A stretch of 64,000 nucleotides of DNA from Polycladidibacter stylochi (GCF_001562055.1 NZ_LLWE01000019.1:161756-225755), one strand, 5' to 3'. Counted from the first letter of the stretch, positions 17,736 to 26,323 are shown. Translations and numbers: made by a program. The notes: generated from the letters alone by a model not told the origin.

Positions 17736-18173
17736 TTAGCCAAGTGTATGTTGTGCTCGCCTAGTTGAGAGTAACAGGCTGGTTTCTGTGGCCTCAATAC
17801 CCTTGATACGCCTAAGCCGCGTTAAGGCCTGATCAAGATCCGTGAGGCTGATAACATTAATTGTGGCAATTAAATCCCAATTGCCATTGGTCGTATGAAT
17901 TTCGCCAAGTTCAGAAAGTTGTAGCAGTTCTTCAAGAACATCTTCTGCCCCCATACCCTCAACACGGATCATGCAAACGGCCCGAACCGGCGCGGGTTCT
18001 TGGTCTTGCACGGTTACTAACGTGTAACCCAATATGGCCCCTGACCGTTCCAGACGCTGTATTCTTGCACGAACCGTTGCACGTGTCATGCCCAAATGCG
18101 CGGCAAGTTTGGTAAGACTCATGCGCGCATTCAAGCGCAGGGCCGCAAGAATTTTTTGATCAACATTATCCAT
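17736..18173 (-). CDS. Lrp/AsnC-family transcriptional regulator
   Basis: 145 residues from the ATG at 18173 (MDNVDQKILAALRLNARM). The frame runs on to 18239, but that would put two palindromic operators inside the coding region. The AsnC-type helix-turn-helix is SLTKLAAHLGMTRATVRARIQRLERSG; the RAM domain follows (VRAVCMIRVEGMG to TTNGNWDLIATINV). It is divergent from arginase, so it is a good candidate for an arginine/ornithine-responsive regulator like the local Lrp proteins (ArgR-type or PutR) of other proteobacteria. Ligand inferred, not shown. Confidence 0.9.
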   Translation of the reverse strand: MDNVDQKILAALRLNARMSLTKLAAHLGMTRATVRARIQRLERSGAILGYTLVTVQDQEPAPVRAVCMIRVEGMGAEDVLEELLQLSELGEIHTTNGNWDLIATINVISLTDLDQALTRLRRIKGIEATETSLLLSTRRAQHTLG

Positions 18174-18203
18174 AATGGATACATAAACTATCCAAAACGG
18201 ATA
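18167..18203. promoter_or_regulatory. Two phased Lrp-type operators and arginase promoter
   Basis: TATCCATAATGGATA (18167-18181) is a perfect palindrome, and TATCCAAAACGGATA (18189-18203) has the same 5-bp arms. Their centres are 22 bp apart, about two helical turns, as expected for Lrp-family oligomers. The first covers the start codon of the lrp gene (autoregulation); the second abuts a TATAAT (18202-18207) that could be the -10 box of the arginase promoter. Confidence 0.7.
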
Positions 18204-18294
18204 TAATAGTGTCCAATTGGTTAGCTTTGAATGCTTCATTTTGTGTCATTGATTGCGGTAGTTTATGAGCAATCGTAGAATTACGGAGTTTTTT

Positions 18295-19257
18295 ATGAAT
18301 AAGAAAGTGGTGCTCATTGGCGCACCGATTGAAACCGGCACTCACATTAGCGGCTGTCGTATGGGGCCTGACGCCTTTCGCTGTGCCAAACTTGTCGAAA
18401 CTTTACAAAGTCTTGGTCTAGAAGTGGAAGACTGGGGAAACCAAGCGCCCAAACCTATTGCCACACAAACACATGCAAATGGCGCAATTCACCACCTTGC
18501 CGAAACAATTGGCTGGACACAAACACTCTTTGAGGTGGCGGTTAAGGCCATGCACAGCGGTGCCCTACCTGTTTTTATTGGCGGCGATCATAGTATGGCA
18601 ATGGGAACGGTTAGCGGCATTAGCGAGTCGGCTGCACAAGCAGGACAAGAACAATTTGTACTCTGGCTGGATGCTCACCCTGATTACCATGGATTAAGCA
18701 CCACAATGAGCGGCAACTTACATGGCACACCGGCCGCTTACTTTACTGGGCGCTCTGGCTTTACGCCATATTTTCAAGAGGTTGCAAACCCGATTAAGCC
18801 TGAAAACATCTGCATGCTCGGCCTGCGATCTGTTGACCAAGCCGAACGCGACGCGCTGATGCATGATGGAGTGCTCGCCTATGATATGCGCTATATAGAT
18901 GAACATGGTATATCCCAGCCACTACAAAGTTTTTTACAAAAGGTTAAACAAGCCAATGGCCGTTTACATTTAAGCTTTGATGTGGATTTTCTTGAGCCCG
19001 ATATCGCCCCCGCTGTGGGCACAACAGTTCCGGGCGGTGCCACTTTCCGTGAAGCGCATTTGATTATGGAAATTCTTGCAGACAGCAACCTGGTTACATC
19101 GGTTGATTTGGTGGAGTTGAACCCGTTTTTAGACGAGCGCGGTAAAACCGCCAGCCTCATGGTTGATTTTATCGCCAGCTTGTTTGGTCGCCGTGTTCTC
19201 GATCGTGTAACGACAGCTTCGCATGGGCCGATGATGGGCTATGCAATGGTTTCCTAA
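18295..19257 (+). CDS. rocF: Arginase
   Basis: 320 residues from ATG 18295, with GGAG seven bases upstream; an earlier ATG at 18265 would add ten residues. Mn-binding motifs of the ureohydrolase family are present: GGDHSMAMG (about 96-104), DAHPDYH (126-132) and SFDVDFLEPDIAP (about 228-240), plus GNLHGTPAAY and SVDLVELNPFLD. The opening IGAPIETGTHISGCRMGPDA is arginase-like rather than agmatinase-like. It hydrolyses arginine to ornithine and urea. The divergent Lrp regulator and its operators suggest arginine-induced expression. Confidence 0.92.
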   Translation: MNKKVVLIGAPIETGTHISGCRMGPDAFRCAKLVETLQSLGLEVEDWGNQAPKPIATQTHANGAIHHLAETIGWTQTLFEVAVKAMHSGALPVFIGGDHSMAMGTVSGISESAAQAGQEQFVLWLDAHPDYHGLSTTMSGNLHGTPAAYFTGRSGFTPYFQEVANPIKPENICMLGLRSVDQAERDALMHDGVLAYDMRYIDEHGISQPLQSFLQKVKQANGRLHLSFDVDFLEPDIAPAVGTTVPGGATFREAHLIMEILADSNLVTSVDLVELNPFLDERGKTASLMVDFIASLFGRRVLDRVTTASHGPMMGYAMVS

Positions 19258-19266
19258 AGATTACTT

Positions 19267-19288
19267 GAGCAGGCATATTTGCCTGCTC
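19267..19288 (+). terminator. Terminator-like hairpin after arginase
   Basis: GAGCAGGCA / TGCCTGCTC with a TATT loop, nine base pairs, beginning ten bases after the arginase stop. No T run follows, so termination may depend on other factors. Confidence 0.55.
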
Positions 19289-19677
19289 ACCTAACTGCCA
19301 ATATGTGACAGTGGGCACATGGATGACAACTGCATATCTAAGTCAATTAACACCAGCACACACTTACCAGGTTATTACTGTAATATTTTGAGGAATATAA
19401 ACACTTAATGCGTGTATAGATGAGAAATATCCCGTTATTATTTAGATTTATTTGTTAGAGCCTAAATTAATTTTGTATCTATTTAATTACGGCTTTTTTT
19501 TGGCGGAAATCTGCGCTTTATACATACAAGTTCGCAAGCAGCAAACCTAAGAGAAACCATAATAAAACCAAGAATAACGCCACACCACACTAATAAAATT
19601 GCAAAGCGCAAGCCTCACACAACTTTCAATACTTACTTATAGTTGCATACAGCTATTACAACACCATAATAGTTGTT

Positions 19678-19739
19678 GGCCCTGCTGTGCCGCCTTAGAG
19701 GCGCCCCGCCTCTGATTTACCCCTAATAACAGCAGGGCC
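19678..19739. ncRNA. GC-rich branched hairpin element of unknown function
   Basis: GGCCCTGCTGT (19678-19688) pairs perfectly with ACAGCAGGGCC (19729-19739). Inside is a second perfect stem, AGAGGCG / CGCCTCT with a CCC loop (19697-19713). The 62-nt element stands alone in an AT-rich gap, 210 bp before the Gate-domain gene. It could be a structured leader, a small RNA, a terminator of a minus-strand transcript or a REP-like repeat. It matches no riboswitch class that I recognise. Confidence 0.4.
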
Positions 19740-19949
19740 GCCGCATTCCCTAAATGTATTTGCTTATGGCTTTGCAAATCAACACGTATAAGTTGCATCA
19801 TATCGACACAAATTACAAGATAAAATTTTACATAATTCTTTTTTAATCGGGACAAAAAATATTTAGGGTATATCAATTTACTTTACGGAGCATTCTGTTA
19901 AGGCAGTAGCAAAACGATAACTCAAGACCTCCCAAGGTGCGAACGATCA

Positions 19950-20930
19950 ATGCAAATTCCCAAAATACCCCAGTTTTTGAAAAATACATGCGCAATGTAT
20001 TTCGTACTGCTAAAGGCAATGGTCCCGACCATGATACTAGTAAAGCTGGCGATTGTATTTGGATTACTCGACAGTCTTGCTTTTGTGCTTACACCGATTA
20101 TGGCTGTTGTCGGCTTACCCGCAGCCACTGCACTCGTTTTCGCCTCTGGACTACTGGTAAATACTTACGCAGCCTGTGCCGCTCTTTTAACTATACTTCC
20201 ATTCACCCCATTAAGTATTGCAGAAGTCACTGTACTGCTTTCTATGGTGATGATTGCTCACGCTTTGCCACTTGAACAGGGTATCAGCCGGAAAGCCGGA
20301 TTGAGCTTTGTTTTTTCCAGCGGACTGCGCTTTGTTACGGGTATTACCTACGGTTTGATACTGTACTATGTTTACTCAGGATTTGATGTTTTAAGCACTC
20401 CCGTTGACCTTTCCTGGATGACACCGCTCCAAACAACCAGCGAGCAAACTTGGTTTGACTGGGCTGTTTCCAGTGTCTCCATGCTGTTTTCATTATTTTG
20501 GGTTATTCTAGCACTTGTGGTTTTGCTGCGCATGCTTGAATACTTGAAAATTACCGATTTTTTAGCTCGGTTATTCTCACCCATACTTTCTGTCATGGGC
20601 ATCAGTCCGCAAGCAACATCAATAACGATGGTTGGCGTTTTACTTGGTCTTTCTTATGGCGGCGGGCTCATTATAAAAGAAGCCAGAGAGGGACGCATCG
20701 CCCCTAAAGATGTCGTCCTTTCCCTGTCATTTATGGGCATATGCCACGGTCTGATAGAAGACCCTCTGTTTATGATGGCATTTGGTGGTCACTGGAGCGG
20801 TGTTCTGGTGGGACGATTTGTTTTTTGCGTACTCGTAATCGCCCTACTAAGCAGAGCATTAAATCTGATATCGGAAAAAACATTCTTCCGGCTTTTTTAT
20901 CGCCCGCAAAAGCAGCAGGCCAAAGCATGA
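19950..20930 (+). CDS. Nucleoside-recognition (Gate) domain membrane protein, YjiH/SpmA-SpmB-like
   Basis: 326 residues, strongly hydrophobic, with about eight membrane segments arranged as two Gate-type halves. The first runs from FVLLKAMVPTMILVKLAIVFGLL to LLSMVMIAHALPLEQG; the second from ARLFSPILSVMGI to LSLSFMGICHGLIEDPLFM. The repeated H-x-L-x-E(D/Q) loops (AHALPLEQG, CHGLIEDPL) resemble CNT-transporter substrate loops. Gate proteins of this size are probably transporters, but the substrate is unknown. Proximity to arginase raises, without proving, a role in amino-acid or urea-cycle metabolite movement. The ribosome-binding site is weak. Confidence 0.75.
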   Translation: MQIPKIPQFLKNTCAMYFVLLKAMVPTMILVKLAIVFGLLDSLAFVLTPIMAVVGLPAATALVFASGLLVNTYAACAALLTILPFTPLSIAEVTVLLSMVMIAHALPLEQGISRKAGLSFVFSSGLRFVTGITYGLILYYVYSGFDVLSTPVDLSWMTPLQTTSEQTWFDWAVSSVSMLFSLFWVILALVVLLRMLEYLKITDFLARLFSPILSVMGISPQATSITMVGVLLGLSYGGGLIIKEAREGRIAPKDVVLSLSFMGICHGLIEDPLFMMAFGGHWSGVLVGRFVFCVLVIALLSRALNLISEKTFFRLFYRPQKQQAKA

Positions 20931-20942
20931 AAGTGACATAAA

Positions 20943-21428
20943 CTAGCCTTTATCTGCTTCAGTTGTCAGTTGTTCAAGGATTTGCCGTGTATGTTGTAAT
21001 GTGTGAATAGCCTGCAAAAGCTTGCCACTGCCGAGCTCATTGATCACCGGCGCCATGAGCGCCACTTCTTGCTCTATCACCTTTGCGGTTAAATCCTTGC
21101 CCTTATCTGTCAACTGGTACTTCTTGGAGCGCTTATGTGCCTCGTTCGCGATTGCATCTATCAAGCCTTTATCGCGTAACTGATCGATAGGCACTTGAAT
21201 ATTCTGTCGGCTAACCCGCTTTTGCTGTGCAATTTGTGGTACAGTTTGCGGCCCTTCATTCTCTATGTGTAGTAAAAGCGAACGCATAAATGGCGTCAGG
21301 CCATTTTTATTCATTAAACTGGCGCTTAACCTATTGAGAAAAAAATAAAGTGTTGTGACCTCACCAAGGAGCCTTTTGCTCAATTCATCACGAGTAGAAT
21401 CACCTAAATTAAATAATGTTTTATTCAT
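20943..21428 (-). CDS. MarR-type winged-helix transcriptional regulator
   Basis: 161 residues. LLLHIENEGPQTVPQIAQQK, VSRQNIQVPIDQLRDKGLID and the wing NEAHKRSKKYQLTDKGKDLTAK form a MarR winged helix. It is convergent with the Gate-domain gene, 12 bp from its stop, and divergent from a Tat-exported nitroreductase-like gene, its likely target. A TGACAA-N5-TTGTCA site lies 29 bp upstream of its start. Confidence 0.85.
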   Translation of the reverse strand: MNKTLFNLGDSTRDELSKRLLGEVTTLYFFLNRLSASLMNKNGLTPFMRSLLLHIENEGPQTVPQIAQQKRVSRQNIQVPIDQLRDKGLIDAIANEAHKRSKKYQLTDKGKDLTAKVIEQEVALMAPVINELGSGKLLQAIHTLQHTRQILEQLTTEADKG

Positions 21429-21456
21429 TTAAAATGCCCTAGTCCTTTCAATACTA

Positions 21457-21473
21457 TGACAAGTTTATTGTCA
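21457..21473 (-). promoter_or_regulatory. MarR-type operator overlapping a -35 box
   Basis: TGACAA-GTTTA-TTGTCA. Read on the minus strand it contains TTGACA, a likely -35 box for the MarR gene starting at 21428. The half-sites are the same as those in the fahA operator at 14942-14954, but in the opposite arrangement. Confidence 0.5.
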
Positions 21474-21660
21474 AAAATGGAGAAGATACCCCTCAAATAG
21501 ATTATCATCATTAATTCATCAAAATTAAACTCTTTTGTTATGCTACTGACACTACATTATAATAAAAATTTATTATATAAATATATTCAACAGTAAATTT
21601 ATGATGGAGATTTATTTCTTCTTTTCTTTGATTTATTATTCCAACCGGCCTCAATTTATA

Positions 21661-21676
21661 ATTAGGATAACCTAAT
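21661..21676. promoter_or_regulatory. Inverted repeat upstream of the nitroreductase gene
   Basis: ATTAGG-ATAA-CCTAAT, a perfect 6-bp inverted repeat 56 bp before the start codon. It may be an operator or a promoter-proximal hairpin; the binding factor is unknown. Confidence 0.4.
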
Positions 21677-21731
21677 ATTTTAGTTCTATCAGGCGGAATT
21701 CCCCCACTGATGTCTTTGTATGAGGCTCAAA

Positions 21732-22832
21732 ATGATTAACAGACGCCGTTTTATTTTTACCGGTGCTGCCGCGGTGGCAAGCACCACCACAATTTCAGGT
21801 TGCGCAATGAGTGATAGCTTTACCCTCAAGACTAAAGAGCTCTGGGCAGAGCGAAAGGCCGCAGAGAACCACGATATAGAATACCTTGTCCATTATGCGA
21901 CGCTGGCTGCAAACAACCACAACACCCAAAGTTGGCTTTTTCAACGTCGTGGCCCTAGTGTTGAAATATTACCAGACTTTGAACGCGCAACACCTATTGT
22001 GGACCCACGCGCAAACCATTTATACGCATCACTTGGTTGCGCTGCCGAGAATCTGGCACTTGCCGCGGGAGCAAATAAAATTGCCAGTAAAATCCAGTTT
22101 GTCGGGGACCAACGGAGCGGCAAAGTTGTTGTCGATTTAGGCGACCAGGGCACAGGGCACAAAGACCCCTTGTTTGATGCCATCACCAAGCGACAAAGCA
22201 CACGCAGCCTATATGACGGTAATGAGGTGCCAAATTCCGAACTCGAGCTAATCGAGGCCGCCGCCGCCATAGAAGGCTGCCAGTTGCACTTTATTACCGA
22301 GAAGAAACGAATTGAGACCGCTCTTGAATTCACCATTAGCGCCAACTCGGTACAAGTTAAAGACGAAGCCTATAAAGAGGAGCTGAAGGACTGGATACGC
22401 TTTAGCAAAGGGCGGGCAATCAAAACAAGTGATGGCTTGTACGCAGCATGCTCCGGAAATCCAACAATGCCCGAGTTTATGGGCAAACTGATGTTTGATA
22501 TGTTCTTCACCGTCGATGGTGAAAACAAAAAATACACCGAGCAAATACGTTCCGCCGCAGGTCTGGCAATTTTGGTCGCTGAAGACGAAAAACCAGAAAA
22601 CTACGTTGCCGTTGGCCGCGCTTACCAACGCTTTGCATTGGAAGCAACACGGCTTGGCATAAAGACCTCGCTCATTAACCCCGCGATTGAAGTGGAAGGG
22701 GTACGTGAAGCACTTGCCACATGGCTTGGAGTACGCGGACAACACCCGGCTTTGCTAATCCGTTATGGATATGCTCCCGAGATGCCCTTTTCATTACGCC
22801 GTCCTGTTGAGGATGTCATCATCAGCGCATAA
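21732..22832 (+). CDS. Tat-exported nitroreductase/Acg-like flavoprotein, putative lipoprotein
   Basis: 366 residues from ATG 21732 (MINRRRFIFTGAAA), preceded by GAGG. The twin-arginine motif NRRRFIF and a lipobox-like TISGC at about residues 20-24 suggest Tat export and lipid anchoring. VHYATLAANNHNTQSWLF and LYASLGCAAENLALAAGANK are typical of the nitroreductase-fold Acg/Tat subgroup; ITKRQSTRSLYDG and VGRAYQRFALEATRLGIKTS follow. It probably binds FMN, with an unknown substrate. It is divergent from a MarR gene, a common arrangement for redox or quinone-detoxifying enzymes. Confidence 0.8.
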   Translation: MINRRRFIFTGAAAVASTTTISGCAMSDSFTLKTKELWAERKAAENHDIEYLVHYATLAANNHNTQSWLFQRRGPSVEILPDFERATPIVDPRANHLYASLGCAAENLALAAGANKIASKIQFVGDQRSGKVVVDLGDQGTGHKDPLFDAITKRQSTRSLYDGNEVPNSELELIEAAAAIEGCQLHFITEKKRIETALEFTISANSVQVKDEAYKEELKDWIRFSKGRAIKTSDGLYAACSGNPTMPEFMGKLMFDMFFTVDGENKKYTEQIRSAAGLAILVAEDEKPENYVAVGRAYQRFALEATRLGIKTSLINPAIEVEGVREALATWLGVRGQHPALLIRYGYAPEMPFSLRRPVEDVIISA

Positions 22833-23021
22833 ATGATAAAAGGCAGGGCAGTGACAGTACTTGCTCTGCCCACATTACTGCCAAGATTTGCCCGATTATC
22901 AAACGGACCTTATCTGCGCATTTTGGCGGCACTGGGTTTATACATATTATTATTCACCGCTTTTCATAAAATTATTGACTTTGCTACGCCCTTAGAGAGA
23001 TTACGCAGTTCGATGCTGTGA
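22833..23021 (+). CDS. Doubtful 62-residue ORF with one hydrophobic segment
   Basis: The ATG abuts the stop of the nitroreductase gene (TAAATG). The product has a hydrophobic stretch (ILAALGLYILLFTAFHKII, about residues 29-47) but no family resemblance. It could be a translationally coupled membrane peptide or chance. No ribosome-binding site of its own is apparent beyond the coupled position. Confidence 0.25.
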   Translation: MIKGRAVTVLALPTLLPRFARLSNGPYLRILAALGLYILLFTAFHKIIDFATPLERLRSSML

Positions 23022-23197
23022 ATTTGAATTTCGCATGCATCCCTCACCCACCATCAGGGGGGCTTATAGCTCTAGCAGATGTTTGGGTGCTGCAAGATCA
23101 TCTGGGGCACTGTTTTTGCAGGCTTCATAATTCGGTCGCTTGGTTTGCGGTGCTATTTTCTCCGACCGCGCCAAGAAGATATGAAAAGGATAAACGG

Positions 23198-25087
23198 TTG
23201 CGCCAGCATGTTGATGCTCCTCACTCCGTTTATGGTCTGGATCGTTGGGGCAAGGGGCTTGTTTCCGTGCTCCCCAATGGCGATATTGGCCTGAGCAATC
23301 CGCTTCTTCCCGAAGCACCAAAAATCAGCCTTCCCGAAATCGTTGAGGATTTGAAGCAGCGCGGCATTCACGCCCCCTTGCTGCTGCGGGTCGGTTCGTT
23401 TCTTGAACACGAGATCACCAAGATCAATCGTAGCTTTGGCGATGCGATTGAGCGGATCGGTTATGGCGGCGTGTATCGCGGCGTGTTCCCGATCAAGGTA
23501 AACCAGCAAGCCCAAGTGGTGGACCGTATTGTCGAATATGGCCGCCCCTATTCGTTTGGTCTTGAAGCGGGCTCCAAGCCGGAGCTGGTGATAGCCCTTG
23601 CGCATAACCTAGAAAAAGATGCGCTTATCGTTTGTAATGGTGTGAAGGACGAAGAATTTATTCGTCTTGCCATTCTCTCTCGCAAGCTGGGCTTTAACAC
23701 CATTATTGTGCTGGAAAGCCCGAAAGAGCTGGATACCGTTATTGATGTGGTGAACGAGCTGGGCGAAGAGCCGCTACTTGGCGTCCGCGTTAAACTAACC
23801 AACGAGATTTCCGGCAACTGGGCGAAAAGCTCGGGCGACCGCTCGACATTCGGCATGAACACCGACCAGCTGGTAAGTGTTATCGACCGACTGCGCGAGG
23901 TTGATTTGCTGCATTGCCTTAAGCTGCAGCACTCGCATTTGGGCTCGCAGGTGCCGGACGTGAACGACGTGCGCCGCGCTGTGGGTGAAGCCTGCCGCTA
24001 CTTTACCGAACTCTCGGGCGAAGGTGCTCCGCTGACCTATCTGGATTTGGGTGGTGGCCTTGGTGTGGACTATACCGGCGAGAAGCGGGCAACCGTTAAC
24101 TCGGTCAACTATTCGGTTGAAGAATACGCTCACAACATCGTCGAGACCGTGGCCTATGCAATGGATGCGGCCAAACTAACACACCCAACCCTCATAACCG
24201 AGAGTGGGCGGGCGACTGTGGCCACTTCTTCCATGCTCATCTTCGATGTACTGGAAGCAACACTATTTGATGCAGATGCGGCACCGAATGTGGAAAGCAA
24301 CGACCACCACCTCGTTTCCGACCTTGCCGCCGTAGGTGGATATCTTTCCAGCAAACGTCTGCAAGAGTGTATCAACGATGCCACCTATTACCGCAATGAG
24401 CTGCGCGATTTATTCCGCCGCGGCTATATTGACCTGCGCCAGATGGGACGGGCCGAGCGGATTTATTTGCACTTGATGGCGCAGATAAAAGATGTGGCGC
24501 GGGTGAGTGAGGACCACGAGGAAGTGCAGGCGCACTTGGAAACCCTCGTTGATATCTACCACTGCAATTTCTCGTTGTTCCAATCGCTACCAGATGTTTG
24601 GGCCATTGACCAGCTGCACCCGGTTGTACCGCTGCAAGACTTGAACACACCGCCAGATCGGCGTGCTGTTCTTTCTGACATTACCTGTGATTCGGATGGC
24701 AAGATCGATCAGTTCATTCTAGCAGATGGTGTACATCCTTCCCTACCCGTTCATAGCCTGCCAGAAGACCGCCCCTATTACCTGGGCGTATTCTTTGTCG
24801 GGGCCTATCAAGAAACGCTAGGTGATTTACATAACCTGTTTGGCGATACCAATGTCGCCACGATTGACCTGCGAGCCGATGGTGGCTTTGATTTGCTGCA
24901 GGAAGTGGAAGGCGATACCATTTCGCAGGTTCTTTCCTATGTGGAGTATGACCCGCGTGACTGCGTGGATGCCTTTAGAAAAATCATCGACCGCGCGATT
25001 TCCGAGGGGCGGGTCAAAACAGCAGATCGCCGTGTACTGCTGAACGCTTATCGTGACAGCATCAACGGCTACACCTATTACGAATAA
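23198..25087 (+). CDS. speA: Biosynthetic arginine decarboxylase
   Basis: About 629 residues if translation starts at TTG 23198, which has AAGGA seven bases upstream; the frame is open from GTG 23018, but that extension is unlike the family. It is a PLP-dependent fold-III enzyme: GVFPIKVNQQ holds the PLP lysine, FGLEAGSKPELV and IVCNGVKDEEFIRLA follow, LQHSHLGSQVPDV and YLDLGGGLGVDYTG bind cofactor phosphate, and CDSDGKIDQFI carries the second-subunit cysteine region. It converts arginine to agmatine in the cytoplasm. It is first in an operon with carboxyspermidine dehydrogenase, carboxyspermidine decarboxylase and agmatinase, an intact arginine-to-spermidine route. The preceding 180 bp can fold a CAGATG/CATCTG stem (near 23075-23105) of unknown meaning. 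Confidence 0.93.
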   Translation: MRQHVDAPHSVYGLDRWGKGLVSVLPNGDIGLSNPLLPEAPKISLPEIVEDLKQRGIHAPLLLRVGSFLEHEITKINRSFGDAIERIGYGGVYRGVFPIKVNQQAQVVDRIVEYGRPYSFGLEAGSKPELVIALAHNLEKDALIVCNGVKDEEFIRLAILSRKLGFNTIIVLESPKELDTVIDVVNELGEEPLLGVRVKLTNEISGNWAKSSGDRSTFGMNTDQLVSVIDRLREVDLLHCLKLQHSHLGSQVPDVNDVRRAVGEACRYFTELSGEGAPLTYLDLGGGLGVDYTGEKRATVNSVNYSVEEYAHNIVETVAYAMDAAKLTHPTLITESGRATVATSSMLIFDVLEATLFDADAAPNVESNDHHLVSDLAAVGGYLSSKRLQECINDATYYRNELRDLFRRGYIDLRQMGRAERIYLHLMAQIKDVARVSEDHEEVQAHLETLVDIYHCNFSLFQSLPDVWAIDQLHPVVPLQDLNTPPDRRAVLSDITCDSDGKIDQFILADGVHPSLPVHSLPEDRPYYLGVFFVGAYQETLGDLHNLFGDTNVATIDLRADGGFDLLQEVEGDTISQVLSYVEYDPRDCVDAFRKIIDRAISEGRVKTADRRVLLNAYRDSINGYTYYE

Positions 25088-25108
25088 AGCAAAGAAGGAT
25101 ATAGACGA

Positions 25109-26320
25109 ATGAGTAGTACTCTAGTCATTGGAGCGGGCGGCGTATCGTCTGCCGCTGTTCACAAAATGGCGATGAACGCCGACATTTTTGGGAAAATTAC
25201 TCTCGCCTCGCGTCGTAAGTTTAAATGCGATGATATTGCGGCCAGCGTGAAAGAGAAAACCGGCGTTGTAATCGAGACTGCCGAAGTGGACGCCATGGAT
25301 GTGGCCGCCGTTGTTGCGCTGATCAAGCAGAGCGGCGCACAACTACTGGTGAACCTTGCCCTGCCCTATCAGGATTTGAAGCTGATGGATGCCTGCCTTG
25401 AGGCGGAAATCCATTATCTTGATACCGCCAATTACGAGCCTGAGGACGAAGCCAAGTTTGAATACCACTGGCAGTGGGCTTATCAGGAGCGTTTTAAGGA
25501 AAAGGGTCTGACCGCTATTCTCGGCTCCGGCTTTGATCCCGGTGTGACATCAGTTTTTGCTACATGGATCAAAAAGCACAAGCTGGACAGCATACGCCAG
25601 ATCGACATTCTCGATTGCAACGGCGGCGATAATGGCAAAGCCTTCGCCACCAATTTTAACCCGGAAATCAACATTCGTGAAGTGACCGCCGAGGCACGTC
25701 ACTGGGAAAAAGGCGACTGGGTTACCACCCCGGCGATGAGCCACAAAGTGGCTTTCGATTTCCCCGGTGTGGGCGAAAAGAACATGTACCTTATGTACCA
25801 TGAGGAGCTGGAAAGCCTGAAAACCCACTTCCCGGAAATCAACCGCGCCCGCTTCTGGATGACCTTTGGCGATGCCTATATCAACCACGTGAAAGTGCTT
25901 GAAGGCATTGGCATGACCTCCATCGAGCCTGTCATGCACGAAGGGCACGAGATTATTCCGCTACAATTCCTGAAATCAGTATTGCCCGACCCAAGCGGAC
26001 TGGGCGAGCTGACCAAGGGCAAAACCTGTATCGGTGATATCATCACCGGTGATGCCAAAGATGGTTCGGGCGAGAAGACCTATTACATCTACAACATCTG
26101 CGATCACGAAGAGTGTTACGCCGAAGTAGGCTCGCAGGCGGTTTCCTACACCACCGGTGTACCGGCCATGATTGGCGCGGCCATGGTGCTGAAGGGTATC
26201 TGGAACGAGCCGGGCGTATGGAACATGGAGCAACTGGACCCGGATGGCTTCATGGAGATGCTCAACACTCAAGGCTTGCCTTGGCAGGTGCATGAACTCA
26301 ACGGCCCGGTTGATTTTTAA
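25109..26320 (+). CDS. Carboxy(nor)spermidine synthase/dehydrogenase (saccharopine dehydrogenase fold)
   Basis: 403 residues. The N-terminal Rossmann motif VIGAGGVSSAAVHKMA is immediate, with LVNLALPYQDLKLMDACL, HYLDTANYEP, ILGSGFDPGVTSVFA and IDILDCNGGDNGKAFATNFN typical of the carboxynorspermidine synthase (CASDH) branch of saccharopine dehydrogenases. It condenses putrescine (or diaminopropane) with aspartate semialdehyde using NADPH. Because the operon has arginine decarboxylase and agmatinase, the diamine is probably putrescine and the product carboxyspermidine. AAGGA precedes the ATG. Confidence 0.93.
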   Translation: MSSTLVIGAGGVSSAAVHKMAMNADIFGKITLASRRKFKCDDIAASVKEKTGVVIETAEVDAMDVAAVVALIKQSGAQLLVNLALPYQDLKLMDACLEAEIHYLDTANYEPEDEAKFEYHWQWAYQERFKEKGLTAILGSGFDPGVTSVFATWIKKHKLDSIRQIDILDCNGGDNGKAFATNFNPEINIREVTAEARHWEKGDWVTTPAMSHKVAFDFPGVGEKNMYLMYHEELESLKTHFPEINRARFWMTFGDAYINHVKVLEGIGMTSIEPVMHEGHEIIPLQFLKSVLPDPSGLGELTKGKTCIGDIITGDAKDGSGEKTYYIYNICDHEECYAEVGSQAVSYTTGVPAMIGAAMVLKGIWNEPGVWNMEQLDPDGFMEMLNTQGLPWQVHELNGPVDF

Positions 26321-26323
26321 ATC

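Larger units (their letters stand above)
19258..19949. other. Long AT-rich intergenic region after arginase
   Basis: 692 bp without a convincing gene. It contains a hairpin directly after arginase (19267-19288) and a GC-rich branched inverted-repeat element (19678-19739) in otherwise AT-rich DNA. The promoter of the Gate-domain gene should lie near its right end. A 79-codon minus-strand frame across 19637-19876 follows the hairpin sequence and looks spurious. Confidence 0.6.
21429..21731. other. Divergent regulatory region between MarR and nitroreductase genes
   Basis: About 300 bp, very AT-rich. It contains two inverted repeats (21457-21473 and 21661-21676), annotated separately. No small gene is evident. 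Confidence 0.6.

Noticed and set aside
19637..19876. 79-codon minus-strand frame as a small gene
   Set aside because: It runs through the hairpin element, has no ribosome-binding site or family resemblance, and its composition follows the DNA structure.
19267..19949. Guanidine (ykkC or mini-ykkC) riboswitch near the ureohydrolase and transporter genes
   Set aside because: The hairpins lack the ACGR-type tetraloops and the conserved ykkC core.
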